In this document: positions 8,358 to 16,992 of the stretch, in pieces
How positions within the stretch are numbered: position 1 is the first letter of the stretch
Layout: each line of letters starts with the position of its first letter
From: Rhodopirellula sp.
GTDB lineage: Bacteria; Planctomycetota; Planctomycetia; Pirellulales; Thermoguttaceae
Length of the DNA: 39,865 nucleotides
Direction: 5' to 3'
Assembly: GCA_012728855.1 (NCBI GenBank)
Contig: JAAYEH010000464.1
Coordinates: 1-39,865, forward strand
Translations under genes and position numbers: made by a program
Notes under the pieces: model-generated
Told to the model about the DNA's origin: nothing
What the model saw: only the letters and a program-made list of their open reading frames with translations
Database searches by the model: none

Positions 8358-9320
8358 CCCCACTACTTGGCTTGGGCCCTGGCGGTTGGCACCTTCCCGT
8401 TGATTTGGATGGGCGGGCTGGTGACGACCTACGGCGCCGGCATGGCGGTGCCGGACTGGCCGAACACCTACGGCTACAATCTTTTCCTATATCCGCTCGA
8501 AAGCTGGCTGGGTGTCTGGGACGTCTTTCTGGAGCACAGCCATCGACTGATCGGCGCCACGGTCGGCATGATTGCCATTGCCCTGGCAGTGTTTCTCTGG
8601 CGGAAGGACAGTCGCCGCTGGATGCGATGGATGGGCGTCATGGCATTGGCGGGAGTATGCCTGCAAGGGACTCTCGGCGGTCTGCGGGTCATCGGCGACG
8701 ATCTCCTCTTGGCCAAGATCCACGGTTGCACCGCGCCGGTCTTTTTCGGCCTGGCAGCGGCCCTGGTGGCATGGACCTCGCCCGCGTGGCTGCAGGCTTC
8801 TCCTCGTCCGAATGCGGCGGCAAGGCGATTGCTCTGGCTGGCGATCGGTTTAACTCTCGGCATTTACCTTCAGATCGTTCTCGGCGCCCAGCTTCGTCAT
8901 TTGCCCCCCGAGGCCGACGTCTTCTGGTTCCAACTCTGGGTATGGCTGCACTTGATCGTGGCCGGCCTGGTGTTGATCGCCGTGACCTGGATGTCCGTTT
9001 TTGCCCGCCGCCGTCTGAGAGAATCGCCGCAATTGGCGCGGCGAGCCCAACTTCTCTTAGTTCTCTTCCTCCTCCAACTTTTTCTGGGCGCGGCCACCTG
9101 GGTGACCAACTTCGGTTGGCCCGCCTGGTTTACCACGTATCTCTGGCCGATCGATTACACCGTCATCGCCGAGAGCCGGCTGCAAGTCCTCTCGACCACT
9201 GCCCACGTCGCAGTCGGATCACTATGCCTCATTGCCGCCCTGTCGTTGATGCTGTGGTCCAAGCGTCTCTTGCTTACGACGAAACCATCCGATAACCATC
9301 CTCCAAGACCGAGAACTTGA
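8340..9320 (+). CDS. ctaA: Haem A synthase (COX15/CtaA family)
   Basis: This 326-residue membrane protein with about eight helices converts haem O to haem A by oxidising its methyl group, a step needed for aa3-type and related oxidases. The four conserved histidine regions are present: EHSHR (residues 65-69), KIHGCTAP, WVWLHLI and TTAHVAVG. The early GGLVTTYGAGMAVPDWP motif is typical of the family. The start lies in a heptamer repeat, and the next gene, ctaB, begins 6 bases after its stop, so the two are cotranscribed. No oxidase subunit gene is in the window. Confidence 0.93.
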   Translation: MTNDKLPHYLAWALAVGTFPLIWMGGLVTTYGAGMAVPDWPNTYGYNLFLYPLESWLGVWDVFLEHSHRLIGATVGMIAIALAVFLWRKDSRRWMRWMGVMALAGVCLQGTLGGLRVIGDDLLLAKIHGCTAPVFFGLAAALVAWTSPAWLQASPRPNAAARRLLWLAIGLTLGIYLQIVLGAQLRHLPPEADVFWFQLWVWLHLIVAGLVLIAVTWMSVFARRRLRESPQLARRAQLLLVLFLLQLFLGAATWVTNFGWPAWFTTYLWPIDYTVIAESRLQVLSTTAHVAVGSLCLIAALSLMLWSKRLLLTTKPSDNHPPRPRT

Positions 9321-9326
9321 CCGCTG

Positions 9327-10250
9327 ATGCCACCGGCAACCCATTCCACTTCCGCCGCAGCCCCGATCGTCCCCAGTCGATCGCGGCCGCGATCCGCGAC
9401 GTCCGCGCTACGCGATTACTGGCAACTCGTTCGTCCCCGCATCGTCGGCCTCGTTCTGTTCACGATGGTCATCGCCGCCATCGTCTCGCCTGCCGAGGCG
9501 TTTTCATGGCTGACGCTCCTGCATGGGGTGATCGGTTCAACACTGGTCATCATTGGAGCGATCGCGCTGAATGCCAGCCTCGAACAGAGCAGCGACGCCA
9601 AAATGATGCGGACTGCCAAGCGGCCGGTGCCGGCCGGGCGGCTCCCGCGGCGACAGGTAATATGGTTTGGCGCGGTGACCAGTGCTCTGGGATTCGTCTA
9701 CCTCGCCGCATGGGTCAATGGCTGGATTGTCGGCCTGGCCTTGCTCAGTTGGGTGATCTACGTCTGGGTCTATACCCCGCTGAAAATGTTGACCGCCTGG
9801 CAGACGCCGATTGGCGCGATTGCCGGCGCGATGCCTGTGTTGCTGGGTTCCGCGGCGGCTGGCGAGCCGCTGAACGCGACGGCACTGGCGCTATTCGGCA
9901 CGGTCTATTTCTGGCAGTTTCCCCACTCGATGGCCATTGCCTGGCTCTACCGCCACGATTTCGCCGCCGCCGACCTTCGTGTGGCCACGGTCGCCGATCC
10001 GTCCGGCCGCAGCGCCGCCCGGCTGGCGGTCTTCGGAGCGGCCGCCTTGATTCCGGTCAGCCTCGTTCCGGTGTTCGTCGGCGCCGTCGGTTGGGCCTAC
10101 GGCGGCGTTGCGATCATGCTGGGCCTTGCGTACCTTCTGCCGTCGCTCGGGTTCTGGGTTTGTCGCGACGACGCTAGCGCCCGGACGCTGCTGCGAGTCT
10201 CCTTCGCCTATGTGCCGGTCGTTTTTCTGACAATCCTCCTCGCCGCGTGA
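9327..10250 (+). CDS. ctaB: Haem O synthase (protohaem IX farnesyltransferase)
   Basis: This 307-residue UbiA-superfamily prenyltransferase with about nine helices adds a farnesyl group to protohaem IX, feeding CtaA. The first polyprenyl-diphosphate-binding region reads NASLEQSSDAKMMRTAKRP, which keeps the RT..RP signature although the aspartates usual at its start are partly replaced. A second loop has LYRHDFAAADLRV. About 25 low-complexity residues (Ser, Arg, Pro) precede the conserved RDYWQLVRPR, so the true start could be a little downstream. The gene ends the + strand respiratory cluster and is followed at once by a palindromic repeat. Confidence 0.92.
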   Translation: MPPATHSTSAAAPIVPSRSRPRSATSALRDYWQLVRPRIVGLVLFTMVIAAIVSPAEAFSWLTLLHGVIGSTLVIIGAIALNASLEQSSDAKMMRTAKRPVPAGRLPRRQVIWFGAVTSALGFVYLAAWVNGWIVGLALLSWVIYVWVYTPLKMLTAWQTPIGAIAGAMPVLLGSAAAGEPLNATALALFGTVYFWQFPHSMAIAWLYRHDFAAADLRVATVADPSGRSAARLAVFGAAALIPVSLVPVFVGAVGWAYGGVAIMLGLAYLLPSLGFWVCRDDASARTLLRVSFAYVPVVFLTILLAA

Positions 10251-10278
10251 GTACGTCGCTGCGGTCGGCAACCAAGAA

Positions 10279-10370
10279 GGGGTCGGGAGTCTTTTTCCGG
10301 ATCGGCCCCACCGCCGTTCGGCAAATCCAACCCGGTCGGCGGCCGATCCGGAAAAAGACTCCCGACCCCC
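10279..10370. repeat. GGGGTCGGGAGTC palindromic repeat, copy C, between convergent genes
   Basis: A copy of about 91 bp has outer arms GGGGTCGGGAGTCTTTTTCC and GACTCCCGACCCC and inner arms GGATCGGCC/GGCCGATCC. It sits between the convergent ends of ctaB and the lipid kinase gene, where its fold could also act as a bidirectional terminator. The T run comes from the repeat itself. Confidence 0.9.
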
Positions 10371-10419
10371 TCGGGTCCGCCGTCCCTGGTACTCTCAACA
10401 CCTGTTTTTTCGCCATCGC

Positions 10420-10812
10420 TCACCACCATTGGAGCATTAAGCCCAGCCGATTCACGAAGATGATTCCGCCAACCAGTGCGGATCCGATCGACGCCACCAG
10501 CACCGCCGCGCCGGCGATATCCAGCGCCAAGGCGATGTGACGGTTCAGGTTGTGGGTGATCGCCTTGGCCAACGCCTCCATCGCCGTATTGAACATCTCG
10601 GCGACCAACACGCCCGTGATGCACATCAGCAGAACGCACCACTCCGGTAGGGTGACCCTCAGCGCGGCCGCCGAGACAATCACGGCGACGGCGGCGGCGA
10701 AGTGAACGCGAAAACTTCGCTGGCCGCGTATCTCCTCGCGGACACCGCGAAAGGCATCGCCGAATTTGGCAGACCAGGAACGCGTGAGATCCGGCTCGAA
10801 GTCGTCCAGCAT
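10420..10812 (-). CDS. dgkA: Diacylglycerol/undecaprenol kinase, DgkA family
   Basis: About 130 residues form a three-helix integral membrane kinase that phosphorylates diacylglycerol or undecaprenol. The signature EMFNTAMEALA is present in the second helix region, and RSFRVHFAAA marks the first membrane entry. The start at 10812 is chosen because GGAGG lies five bases before this ATG. An upstream ATG at 10872 lacks a ribosome binding site and adds 20 unconserved-looking residues. It follows the LptD-like gene on the same strand and probably shares its transcript, placing a lipid-recycling enzyme with envelope genes. Confidence 0.9.
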   Translation of the reverse strand: MLDDFEPDLTRSWSAKFGDAFRGVREEIRGQRSFRVHFAAAVAVIVSAAALRVTLPEWCVLLMCITGVLVAEMFNTAMEALAKAITHNLNRHIALALDIAGAAVLVASIGSALVGGIIFVNRLGLMLQWW

Positions 10813-10876
10813 GAGCGCCTCCGGGTTCACAAGCGGCAAGTACGTCGGGCTTTCCAGCCTGGCGCACTGCATGCCG

Positions 10877-13861
10877 CTATTCTAACGTCGTCAACCCGGG
10901 CGGGGGAATCCTGGCGCCGGCCACACGACCCAAACGCCCCTTGGGCAGGAAGCGGGGCTCAATCGACAACAGCGCGCTGACGTTGTCGCGAGCGGCGTCG
11001 ACGGTGACTCCGGCGCTGACCAAGAACGACTCCCCAATCCGTGTGATCTGGAAGTCCTGGCCGATGTTACGGTCACCGAGGTCCACCGAAAGGCCGAGCG
11101 AGGAAAGCCATTTGGGGCTCATCAGGTAGCTGTACGACGCGGTCAGCACCGTATCGCTCACCGGCCCGTCCAAGAGGCGCAGGCCGAGATAGAGGCTGCC
11201 TCGCGGCGGGCGGCTGAGAAAACCGCCGACGTTGACAACCCGCTGCCCCTGGTCGAAGAAGTCGAAAATCCCGTCCGACGCCAGCGTGAGCCGATCGCCG
11301 ACGTGCCAGCGGAAGTCGTAATCGACCAGTCCGATCAGTTCGCCGAAGTTGTCTTCGTCTTTGGGAAAAAGCGAAAGGTTGGTGTCGAGCGTCACCCAGT
11401 CGAGGATTCGCCGGCGGCCGGGCATGCCGCGTTTCGTCTGCCACCGCTGTTCCACGCCCAGGCGGAGAGCCATCAGGTCGTCGGCCACCTCGTAGCTCGG
11501 AGACGAGACCCAACCGCCCAATCCGGATCGCAAGGCGTAGTAACGCTCGTCGAACTCTCGGGGAATCGCCCCGCCGAACGTGTAATCCGCGAAGCGATGC
11601 CGGAAGAACTCGATGTTGTCGGTATCGACCGGGTCGTACAAGGGAAACTCGGACAGGTCGCGGTTCGACTCGGCGAAGACAAACTCCCCCTCGAAAACGA
11701 CCTTGTGGGCGATTCCGTGGACGTTGAACAGGTCGTCTTCCACGCTGGGGTCAACCCGCCACATCGGCAAGCTGGCGCGGATGCCTGCCTGGCCATAGGC
11801 CCGCTGAATGTCCTCGCCGTCGAGCGCCTCTCCCCAATGCCCCAACTCGCCGAGGACGTAGGGCACGACCTTGACCGGACCGAGTTGAAACGGCCAGTCG
11901 ATTTCCTGGCGGGTGACGAGCCGCTCCCCCTCGACCTCGGACTCCCAGTCGAGTCGATCGACCCAATTGCTGTCCGCGGGGTTCTGCGGTGGCACGGCAG
12001 GACGAAGCCGGCCGTAACCGGCGCTGGAGTGCTCAAACCATGTGAAGGCGTCGTTCAAGAGCGACTCGCCGATCCAGAAATGGTCGGCGCGCGGGAGCCA
12101 CTCGGTCTGCGTGAGAAACTCGTTGATGCGGGCGTCGGCGACGATGCTCCAGGAAGTATTGTCGAGGTAACGTTTCAGTTCGACGCCGGTGGTGTGGTTC
12201 CTCAGTGCGTCCCACTCCTCGTCGAAATATTGCGGCAGGAACGTGCGGTCGCTGATCCAGTCGACCTCGGCCGACAGTTGATAATCGCCCAACAGCATCT
12301 GCCGATGCTGCCAGAGCATCCGATAGCGGTAGTCCTTGTCCGGCTCGAGATCGCGGCGATCCTCGCCGAGCCGGTCACGACCGTGGTCGTCGATGCCCCA
12401 GTAGTCGAACAATCCGGCCGTGGGACCGGGTATGCCGAGGAAGTTCTCCGACTGGTACGTGTAGGTCGTGCCGTGACCGAAGCCGCGCTTGCTGAGGTAG
12501 TCGAGGCTGATGTCCCAATCGGTTCCTTCCGGCTGATTGCGGATGCCGAAGAGCTGATAGGCGTCCCAGGTAGTGAGAACCTGCGTGCCGAAGGCGCTGT
12601 CGTTGCGGATCTGCGCTCGGCGGATGTAGGTCGTCGGCCGGGTGAGGTCGGTGGTAATCGACGGCCAATAGAAGATCGGCAGTTCTTCGACATAGAGGAA
12701 GTTGTTCTGCGCCGTTAGCAAGCGATCGTGGGCAACCTGCGGTTCGCCCGTCTCGAGGTCGACGATCGGCATGCCGGTGGCGGGATCGATCACCGGCCGC
12801 TGGAAATCCTCAAAATAGGCGTTGCCGGTTTCGAGCCGATAGCCGGGCCGGCCCATCAGGCTCGACGTGATCAGGGCATTCTGGGCGAAAAAACGCCCCT
12901 TGCCGATCTGTTGGAGCACTTCGGCTCGCAGTCGCACCAACCCCTCATAGTTGGGTACAGGGGTGAAAAGTTCGGCGTCGAGCACCATGCCGATCTGATT
13001 GCTGACGTCGTAGTACATCCGATCGGCATGGATCACCCGCTCCCCCTGTCGGAAGACGATATTGCCTTCCATGTAAATCTCCAGGGGAACGCCGCTGGGC
13101 TGCGGTGTTTGGCCGGAAAGATCGAGTTCCTCGATGCCGTAGGTCCAAATCACCAGCCGGTCCGTGGAGACATCGATCGAACCGAGTTCGGGGAGCCCGT
13201 CGACGATGAGATTCACCCCGGCATCGATGATGCCGATCCACTGGTTGGTGGCACGGTCGGGAAACCATTGCGCCTGGACCGGTACGTCGCTGCGAGGGAA
13301 GACTCGGATTCGTCGCGATTGCGGGGGAGGGACATCGACCGGCGACGACTGATTGGTGAATTCGGTATACTGCGTTCGCCGGATCGCGCCGGCAATCGCC
13401 GGGTCGCGCCGTGCCAGCCCCCGCTGATAGATCGGCGGCGACTGCTGCGGCCTTGTCGCCACGCGCGCCGGCTGCACGCGAATATCGACCTCGGTGAAGA
13501 ACCGTCCGAACCATGTCTCGTCGTCGAGCCCGGCCACGGCCCCGTCGCGATCGAATTGCAGCCGTACCTCGCCTTCGAGATAGGCGATTACCTTGCCGCG
13601 GCCGCCGTCGCTTTCGCTGTTGCGGTCGATCCAGAGAACCGCCTCACGGCTCCGCGCGGTGCTGCGGCCCTGGGAAATAATGCAGTTGCCCCGCAGTACC
13701 CAGACTTCGTAAGAACCTTGGGTCCAGGTCGAGCCCTCGTCGGCGCTCGCCGTTACCGGATCGCCGGGATCCAGCACTGGCAAGTCGACTGCAGCCCCAG
13801 CGGCCGACCCCAATCCAAGAAACACCGCGATCAGCAGTGCCCGGCGCGCAATAAATGGCAT
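10877..13861 (-). CDS. lptD: LptD/OstA-like outer-membrane protein
   Basis: About 994 residues: a signal peptide (MPFIARRALLIAVFLGLGSA), an OstA-like beta-jellyroll front with the segment MEGNIVFRQGERVIHADRMY, and a long C-terminal part rich in aromatic and acidic strands (for example DISLDYLSKRGFGHGTTYTY) typical of an LptD barrel. LptD inserts lipopolysaccharide into the outer leaflet of the outer membrane. The open frame extends to 14002, but starting at 13861 places the signal peptide at the N-terminus. No strong ribosome binding site is seen for either start. It is longer than proteobacterial LptD (about 780 residues), and I cannot confirm the usual disulfide cysteines, so the assembly mechanism may differ. 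Neighbours (glycosyltransferase, lipid kinase) fit an envelope role. Confidence 0.72.
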   Translation of the reverse strand: MPFIARRALLIAVFLGLGSAAGAAVDLPVLDPGDPVTASADEGSTWTQGSYEVWVLRGNCIISQGRSTARSREAVLWIDRNSESDGGRGKVIAYLEGEVRLQFDRDGAVAGLDDETWFGRFFTEVDIRVQPARVATRPQQSPPIYQRGLARRDPAIAGAIRRTQYTEFTNQSSPVDVPPPQSRRIRVFPRSDVPVQAQWFPDRATNQWIGIIDAGVNLIVDGLPELGSIDVSTDRLVIWTYGIEELDLSGQTPQPSGVPLEIYMEGNIVFRQGERVIHADRMYYDVSNQIGMVLDAELFTPVPNYEGLVRLRAEVLQQIGKGRFFAQNALITSSLMGRPGYRLETGNAYFEDFQRPVIDPATGMPIVDLETGEPQVAHDRLLTAQNNFLYVEELPIFYWPSITTDLTRPTTYIRRAQIRNDSAFGTQVLTTWDAYQLFGIRNQPEGTDWDISLDYLSKRGFGHGTTYTYQSENFLGIPGPTAGLFDYWGIDDHGRDRLGEDRRDLEPDKDYRYRMLWQHRQMLLGDYQLSAEVDWISDRTFLPQYFDEEWDALRNHTTGVELKRYLDNTSWSIVADARINEFLTQTEWLPRADHFWIGESLLNDAFTWFEHSSAGYGRLRPAVPPQNPADSNWVDRLDWESEVEGERLVTRQEIDWPFQLGPVKVVPYVLGELGHWGEALDGEDIQRAYGQAGIRASLPMWRVDPSVEDDLFNVHGIAHKVVFEGEFVFAESNRDLSEFPLYDPVDTDNIEFFRHRFADYTFGGAIPREFDERYYALRSGLGGWVSSPSYEVADDLMALRLGVEQRWQTKRGMPGRRRILDWVTLDTNLSLFPKDEDNFGELIGLVDYDFRWHVGDRLTLASDGIFDFFDQGQRVVNVGGFLSRPPRGSLYLGLRLLDGPVSDTVLTASYSYLMSPKWLSSLGLSVDLGDRNIGQDFQITRIGESFLVSAGVTVDAARDNVSALLSIEPRFLPKGRLGRVAGARIPPPGLTTLE

Positions 13862-14112
13862 CGCGCACAGCGACTGCTTTGCGCGCCGAATGTCGGCCGG
13901 TTTCTTGCAAGCGGGTTTGTTCAGAACAGTCGCATCCGTGCGTCCCAGAGATCCTGTCGCTCGTATCAATCGAGTAGTCGAGCCGCAAGATAATGGGAAC
14001 AAAGTCGTTACGCTCTCGGGATCCGTCCCGGAGCGGGCTGATTATAGGAGCCCGGGCTTGGGGAATCAAGGCGGGTTCCGGCCGCCAATATCCTGCGTAA
14101 ACCATTGCAAAT

Positions 14113-15405
14113 TCATGCTTTGCGCAATCGATTGTTTCGGACGACGATCGCCAAGCCCGCTGCGGCAGCGATGGCCACTACTGGCATCAGGGGGGATCTC
14201 ATGCGGATATTGGTCCAGAAGACGGCGTGGACCGCCGTGAAAACCAGCAGAAGGAGAATGCCCCAGAACCAACCGGTGCTGTTCGCGCCGCTTCGATCTG
14301 CCGCCGTTCGGTTCCATCGCCAGACCACGGCTCCCAATCCAATCGCCGCCAGACCAAGTTCCGCCGTGTACCAGAGTCCCACCGTCCAGCGAGCGAGCCG
14401 TTTGGGCAGCGCTTCCCGCGGATCGATCTGGTGGGGCAGCGGCGACCAGAGCCAGACGACTCGCAAGATCGAAGCGCAGAGGAACATCGCCGGTTGGCGG
14501 CGTATCGTGTCGCGGGCCGCGTCATAGGCCCACAGGTCGGCATCAAGCTCATCCCGGGGCGTGGCTCGCGAAGTGTGGGCAACCCACCACTGGTTCAACG
14601 CGTCGGCCGGCCAGACGGTTCGCCACGACTCCGTCTGGAGATGCTGGTAGAACCACGGGTTGTTGGCCAGCAGCAGCGTGTATCCGCCGTGGGTAGTGCC
14701 GGCGATGGGGCGGCCGAAGTGAATCTGATTTCTCACCATCCACGGCGAGAGTACGATCGAGGCTGCCAGGCAATAGGCGGCGAAGATCCGCAGACGATCG
14801 GCCCAAGCCAGCACGAACCACGGCAGCACGAGAGCAGAGACGGCCATCCAGGGCAGGAACGTCGGCCGGCAAAGCGCCGCTAAAGCCACGGCGGCCCCGG
14901 CACCTGCCGCGGTCAGAGATCGGGGCCGCATTGCCGCGGTCGTCAGCGCCAACAACGCAACAACGGCCAACAGCGCTGCCGGCGTTTCGGTCATCACGAG
15001 CGTCGACTGCTTCAAGAGCAACGGATCCACCGCGACTAGGGCCGCCGCCACGATGGAGAACTTTCCCAACTGCCACGCCCTTGCCAGCCGATAGACAAGC
15101 GCGACCGTCGCAACGCCAAGCACGACGTGCAAGATGCCGATCGCCGCCGTAGCGAAGTTTCCCATCGCGACCAGAGGGGCCAGCATCAGCGGATAGAGCG
15201 GGGGTCGATAGGCGGTGGGAGTCGCGCCGTAGCCGAAAATGCCGCGGTCGACGAGGTTTTCCGCCAGGCAGCGGTAGCCGTCGGGATCGGCTTGCAGTGC
15301 TTGGGGCGTGCCCAGGAGGAATCCACCCCGAACCACCGCAGCGACAACGAGCAAAACCAACCACGCCCAGGGGAAACTCGGCCCAATGCGGGCGGCTTTG
15401 CTCAT
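14113..15405 (-). CDS. GT39/ArnT-like membrane glycosyltransferase
   Basis: A 430-residue protein with about ten membrane helices. Near the N-terminus, ADPDGYRCLAENLVDRG in the first periplasmic loop holds the acidic residue expected for the catalytic/metal site of PMT-type GT-C enzymes. YRPPLYPLMLAPL follows, as in ArnT/PMT relatives (Pfam PMT_2). These enzymes move sugars from polyprenyl-phosphate carriers to lipids or proteins on the outer face of the inner membrane. The ATG has AAGGA ten bases upstream. It lies between a TPR gene and the LptD-like gene on the same strand, which suggests glycosylation of an envelope lipid; the acceptor cannot be read from sequence. Confidence 0.8.
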   Translation of the reverse strand: MSKAARIGPSFPWAWLVLLVVAAVVRGGFLLGTPQALQADPDGYRCLAENLVDRGIFGYGATPTAYRPPLYPLMLAPLVAMGNFATAAIGILHVVLGVATVALVYRLARAWQLGKFSIVAAALVAVDPLLLKQSTLVMTETPAALLAVVALLALTTAAMRPRSLTAAGAGAAVALAALCRPTFLPWMAVSALVLPWFVLAWADRLRIFAAYCLAASIVLSPWMVRNQIHFGRPIAGTTHGGYTLLLANNPWFYQHLQTESWRTVWPADALNQWWVAHTSRATPRDELDADLWAYDAARDTIRRQPAMFLCASILRVVWLWSPLPHQIDPREALPKRLARWTVGLWYTAELGLAAIGLGAVVWRWNRTAADRSGANSTGWFWGILLLLVFTAVHAVFWTNIRMRSPLMPVVAIAAAAGLAIVVRNNRLRKA

Positions 15406-15456
15406 GAAATCTCAATCCTTCCAAGCCGTTCTTTTCGGCGACGATTGGTTCGAGGT

Positions 15457-15909
15457 TCAACCGGACGCTCGACCGCCTGTTGCGAGCCGTCTCCTCCGCT
15501 CCTGAATTTCCTTGTAGCGGTCGTGGTCGCGCTGAGATTCTTCCAATTCGCCGAGCGCGCCGAAGACCTCGCAGCGGTTCTGATAGGCTTCCATATAGTC
15601 GGGATCGAGGCGGATCGCTTCGGAGAAGTCGGCAACGGCCTTCTCCAGTCCCCCCAGCTTGAAGTGGGCGTAGCCGCGATTGTTGTAGGCACGGGCGTAA
15701 TTGGCATCGAGTTGGATCGCCTTGGTCAGATCGGCCACGGCGGCGTCGAAACACCGCTTGGCGATCTGAACCGAACCACGATTGCAGTACGCGCGGGCGT
15801 AGCCGGCATCGAGCCGGATGGCCTCGTCAAAGAATTGGATAGCTCTGTCCAGGTTTCCCTTGATCCACTGCACCGTTCCGCGCCTGCAAGCGTCGATCGC
15901 CTCTTGCAT
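15457..15909 (-). CDS. TPR-repeat protein
   Basis: About 150 residues made almost wholly of four tetratricopeptide repeats, each 34 residues, with the pattern AIQFFDEAIRLDAGYARAY, AVADLTKAIQLDANYARAYN, AVADFSEAIRLDPDYMEAY. No signal peptide or membrane segment is seen, so it is probably a cytoplasmic protein-binding scaffold. The start at 15909 is chosen because GGGAGG lies a few bases before it; the open frame runs on to 15969 without a better site. It is the first gene of the - strand envelope cluster and is divergent from the thioesterase gene, 123 bases away. Confidence 0.85.
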   Translation of the reverse strand: MQEAIDACRRGTVQWIKGNLDRAIQFFDEAIRLDAGYARAYCNRGSVQIAKRCFDAAVADLTKAIQLDANYARAYNNRGYAHFKLGGLEKAVADFSEAIRLDPDYMEAYQNRCEVFGALGELEESQRDHDRYKEIQERRRRLATGGRASG

Positions 15910-16032
15910 GGGGGCCTCCCAGGGGAGAACGCCGATCCGACCCCCCAATGATGACTCCCGGAGGCCCATGATACAATACCCGGCAACGGCGAAAACAGGT
16001 CAACGATGTCGCCTGCCCAAAGGAAAAAAACG

Positions 16033-16440
16033 ATGAACGACTGCACCGGCGAGCGCTACCTCGCGCTGAAGGCCGTCATGATGCCGCGAGACACCAATCC
16101 GTACGGCACGATTTTCGGAGGGGTGGTTCTCAGCTATATCGATCTGGCGGGAGCCGTGGGGGCCGAACACGAGATCCGCTGTGCCGGCTGGCCGGACCAG
16201 CCGCTGGTCACGGTCGGGATGAACCGTATCGACTTTCACCGGCCGGTGTTTGTGGGGGATATCGTCAGTTTCTGGACGCGTGTAGTTCGAGTGGGCGCGA
16301 CCTCCATCACGATGCACGTCGCCGTCGCAGCAGATCGAAAAGGGCAATCCGTCGAACTGACCCAGGCGGAGGTGACCTACGTGGCGGTCGATCTGGACGA
16401 CGGTGGCCGCCGGCCCGTGCCCATTCGGGGCGCCAAGTAG
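16033..16440 (+). CDS. Hot-dog acyl-CoA thioesterase (YciA-like)
   Basis: A 135-residue single hot-dog domain. The motif NPYGTIFGGVVLSYIDLAG (about residues 18-36) carries the conserved asparagine, glycines and acidic residue of the YciA/BACH acyl-CoA hydrolases, followed by FHRPVFVGDIVSFWTRV. The enzyme should cleave acyl-CoA to free acid and CoA in the cytoplasm. The start at 16033 has AAAGG about ten bases upstream; an in-frame ATG at 16006 would add nine basic residues. A hairpin begins on the last base of the stop codon. It is not obviously coupled to the downstream radical SAM genes. Confidence 0.88.
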   Translation: MNDCTGERYLALKAVMMPRDTNPYGTIFGGVVLSYIDLAGAVGAEHEIRCAGWPDQPLVTVGMNRIDFHRPVFVGDIVSFWTRVVRVGATSITMHVAVAADRKGQSVELTQAEVTYVAVDLDDGGRRPVPIRGAK

Positions 16441-16462
16441 ATCCCGCTTGCCGAGCGGGATC
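16440..16462 (+). terminator. Hairpin directly after the thioesterase stop
   Basis: A 9-bp perfect stem, GATCCCGCT with AGCGGGATC, and a 5-nt loop TGCCG, followed by TTGCC. The lack of a T tract makes it a weak intrinsic terminator. The related string GATCCCGCGTGCCGAGC recurs about 70 bases downstream (near 16514-16530), so it may be one of a small repeat family. Confidence 0.45.
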
Positions 16463-16614
16463 TTGCCAATTCTCCCACGCCACAAGCTCCCCGAGGCACC
16501 AATACTGAGCAGATCCCGCGTGCCGAGCAGAGCCTCGCCGTACGGCGACCGGCAATAAGAACCCACCCCCTGGACCGATGGCAGCGATACGGCAACAATA
16601 AGCATTGGTGGGGC

Positions 16615-16992
16615 ATGTACCGTCGCAGTTCCGGGGCAGCAATTCCGAGGGGTCGGGTGAAACTGATTGTCTACGCATTGGCGGTTCTGCTTGGCTTTTT
16701 GGGCTTGGTTTTCCTCGTGGGAGCCCAGGGCCAATGGATGCGGATCGTCGTCGGATTGGTTCTGCTGGTGGCCGCGGGGGCTTTGGTATGGCTGGCTCGC
16801 CTGCAGCCGAGCCGAACTACCGTCGTCCAGCAGATCGACCTTTCCGGAGACGTCAATCTGCAGGATCTGAATTGCCGGTCCTGCGGCGCCACACTGAACG
16901 ATCGTAGCGTGCAGGTTCGCGCCGGGGCCGTCTTTGTCCATTGCGAATACTGCGGCGCCGGCTATCAGCTTGAGGAGGAACCGAAGTGGTGA
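16615..16992 (+). CDS. Membrane-anchored zinc-ribbon protein next to radical SAM genes
   Basis: A 125-residue protein with two adjacent membrane helices (about residues 15-35 and 41-62) and a short C-terminal zinc ribbon formed by CRSCG and CEYCG, with the ribbon on one side of the membrane. No enzyme motif is seen. A GTG at 16657 (MKLIVYALAV), preceded by GAGGGG, may be the true start, as the first 14 residues look unconserved. Its stop codon overlaps the start of the radical SAM gene (TGATG), which implies translational coupling and a shared task. It could anchor the radical SAM pair to the membrane or bind its substrate; I do not recognise a named family. Confidence 0.7.
   Translation: MYRRSSGAAIPRGRVKLIVYALAVLLGFLGLVFLVGAQGQWMRIVVGLVLLVAAGALVWLARLQPSRTTVVQQIDLSGDVNLQDLNCRSCGATLNDRSVQVRAGAVFVHCEYCGAGYQLEEEPKW

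Noticed and set aside
10247..10540. Short + strand frame over the palindrome after ctaB
   Set aside because: It is formed by the repeat plus the reverse of the lipid kinase gene and has no independent support.
11303..12718. A long + strand open frame opposite the LptD-like gene
   Set aside because: The - strand frame has a signal peptide and an OstA-like pattern, while the + strand frame has shadow composition and no start signal.
16441..16614. Possible RNA gene or riboswitch before the zinc-ribbon gene
   Set aside because: Only a short hairpin and a partial repeat of it are visible; no known riboswitch core or tRNA fold could be drawn.
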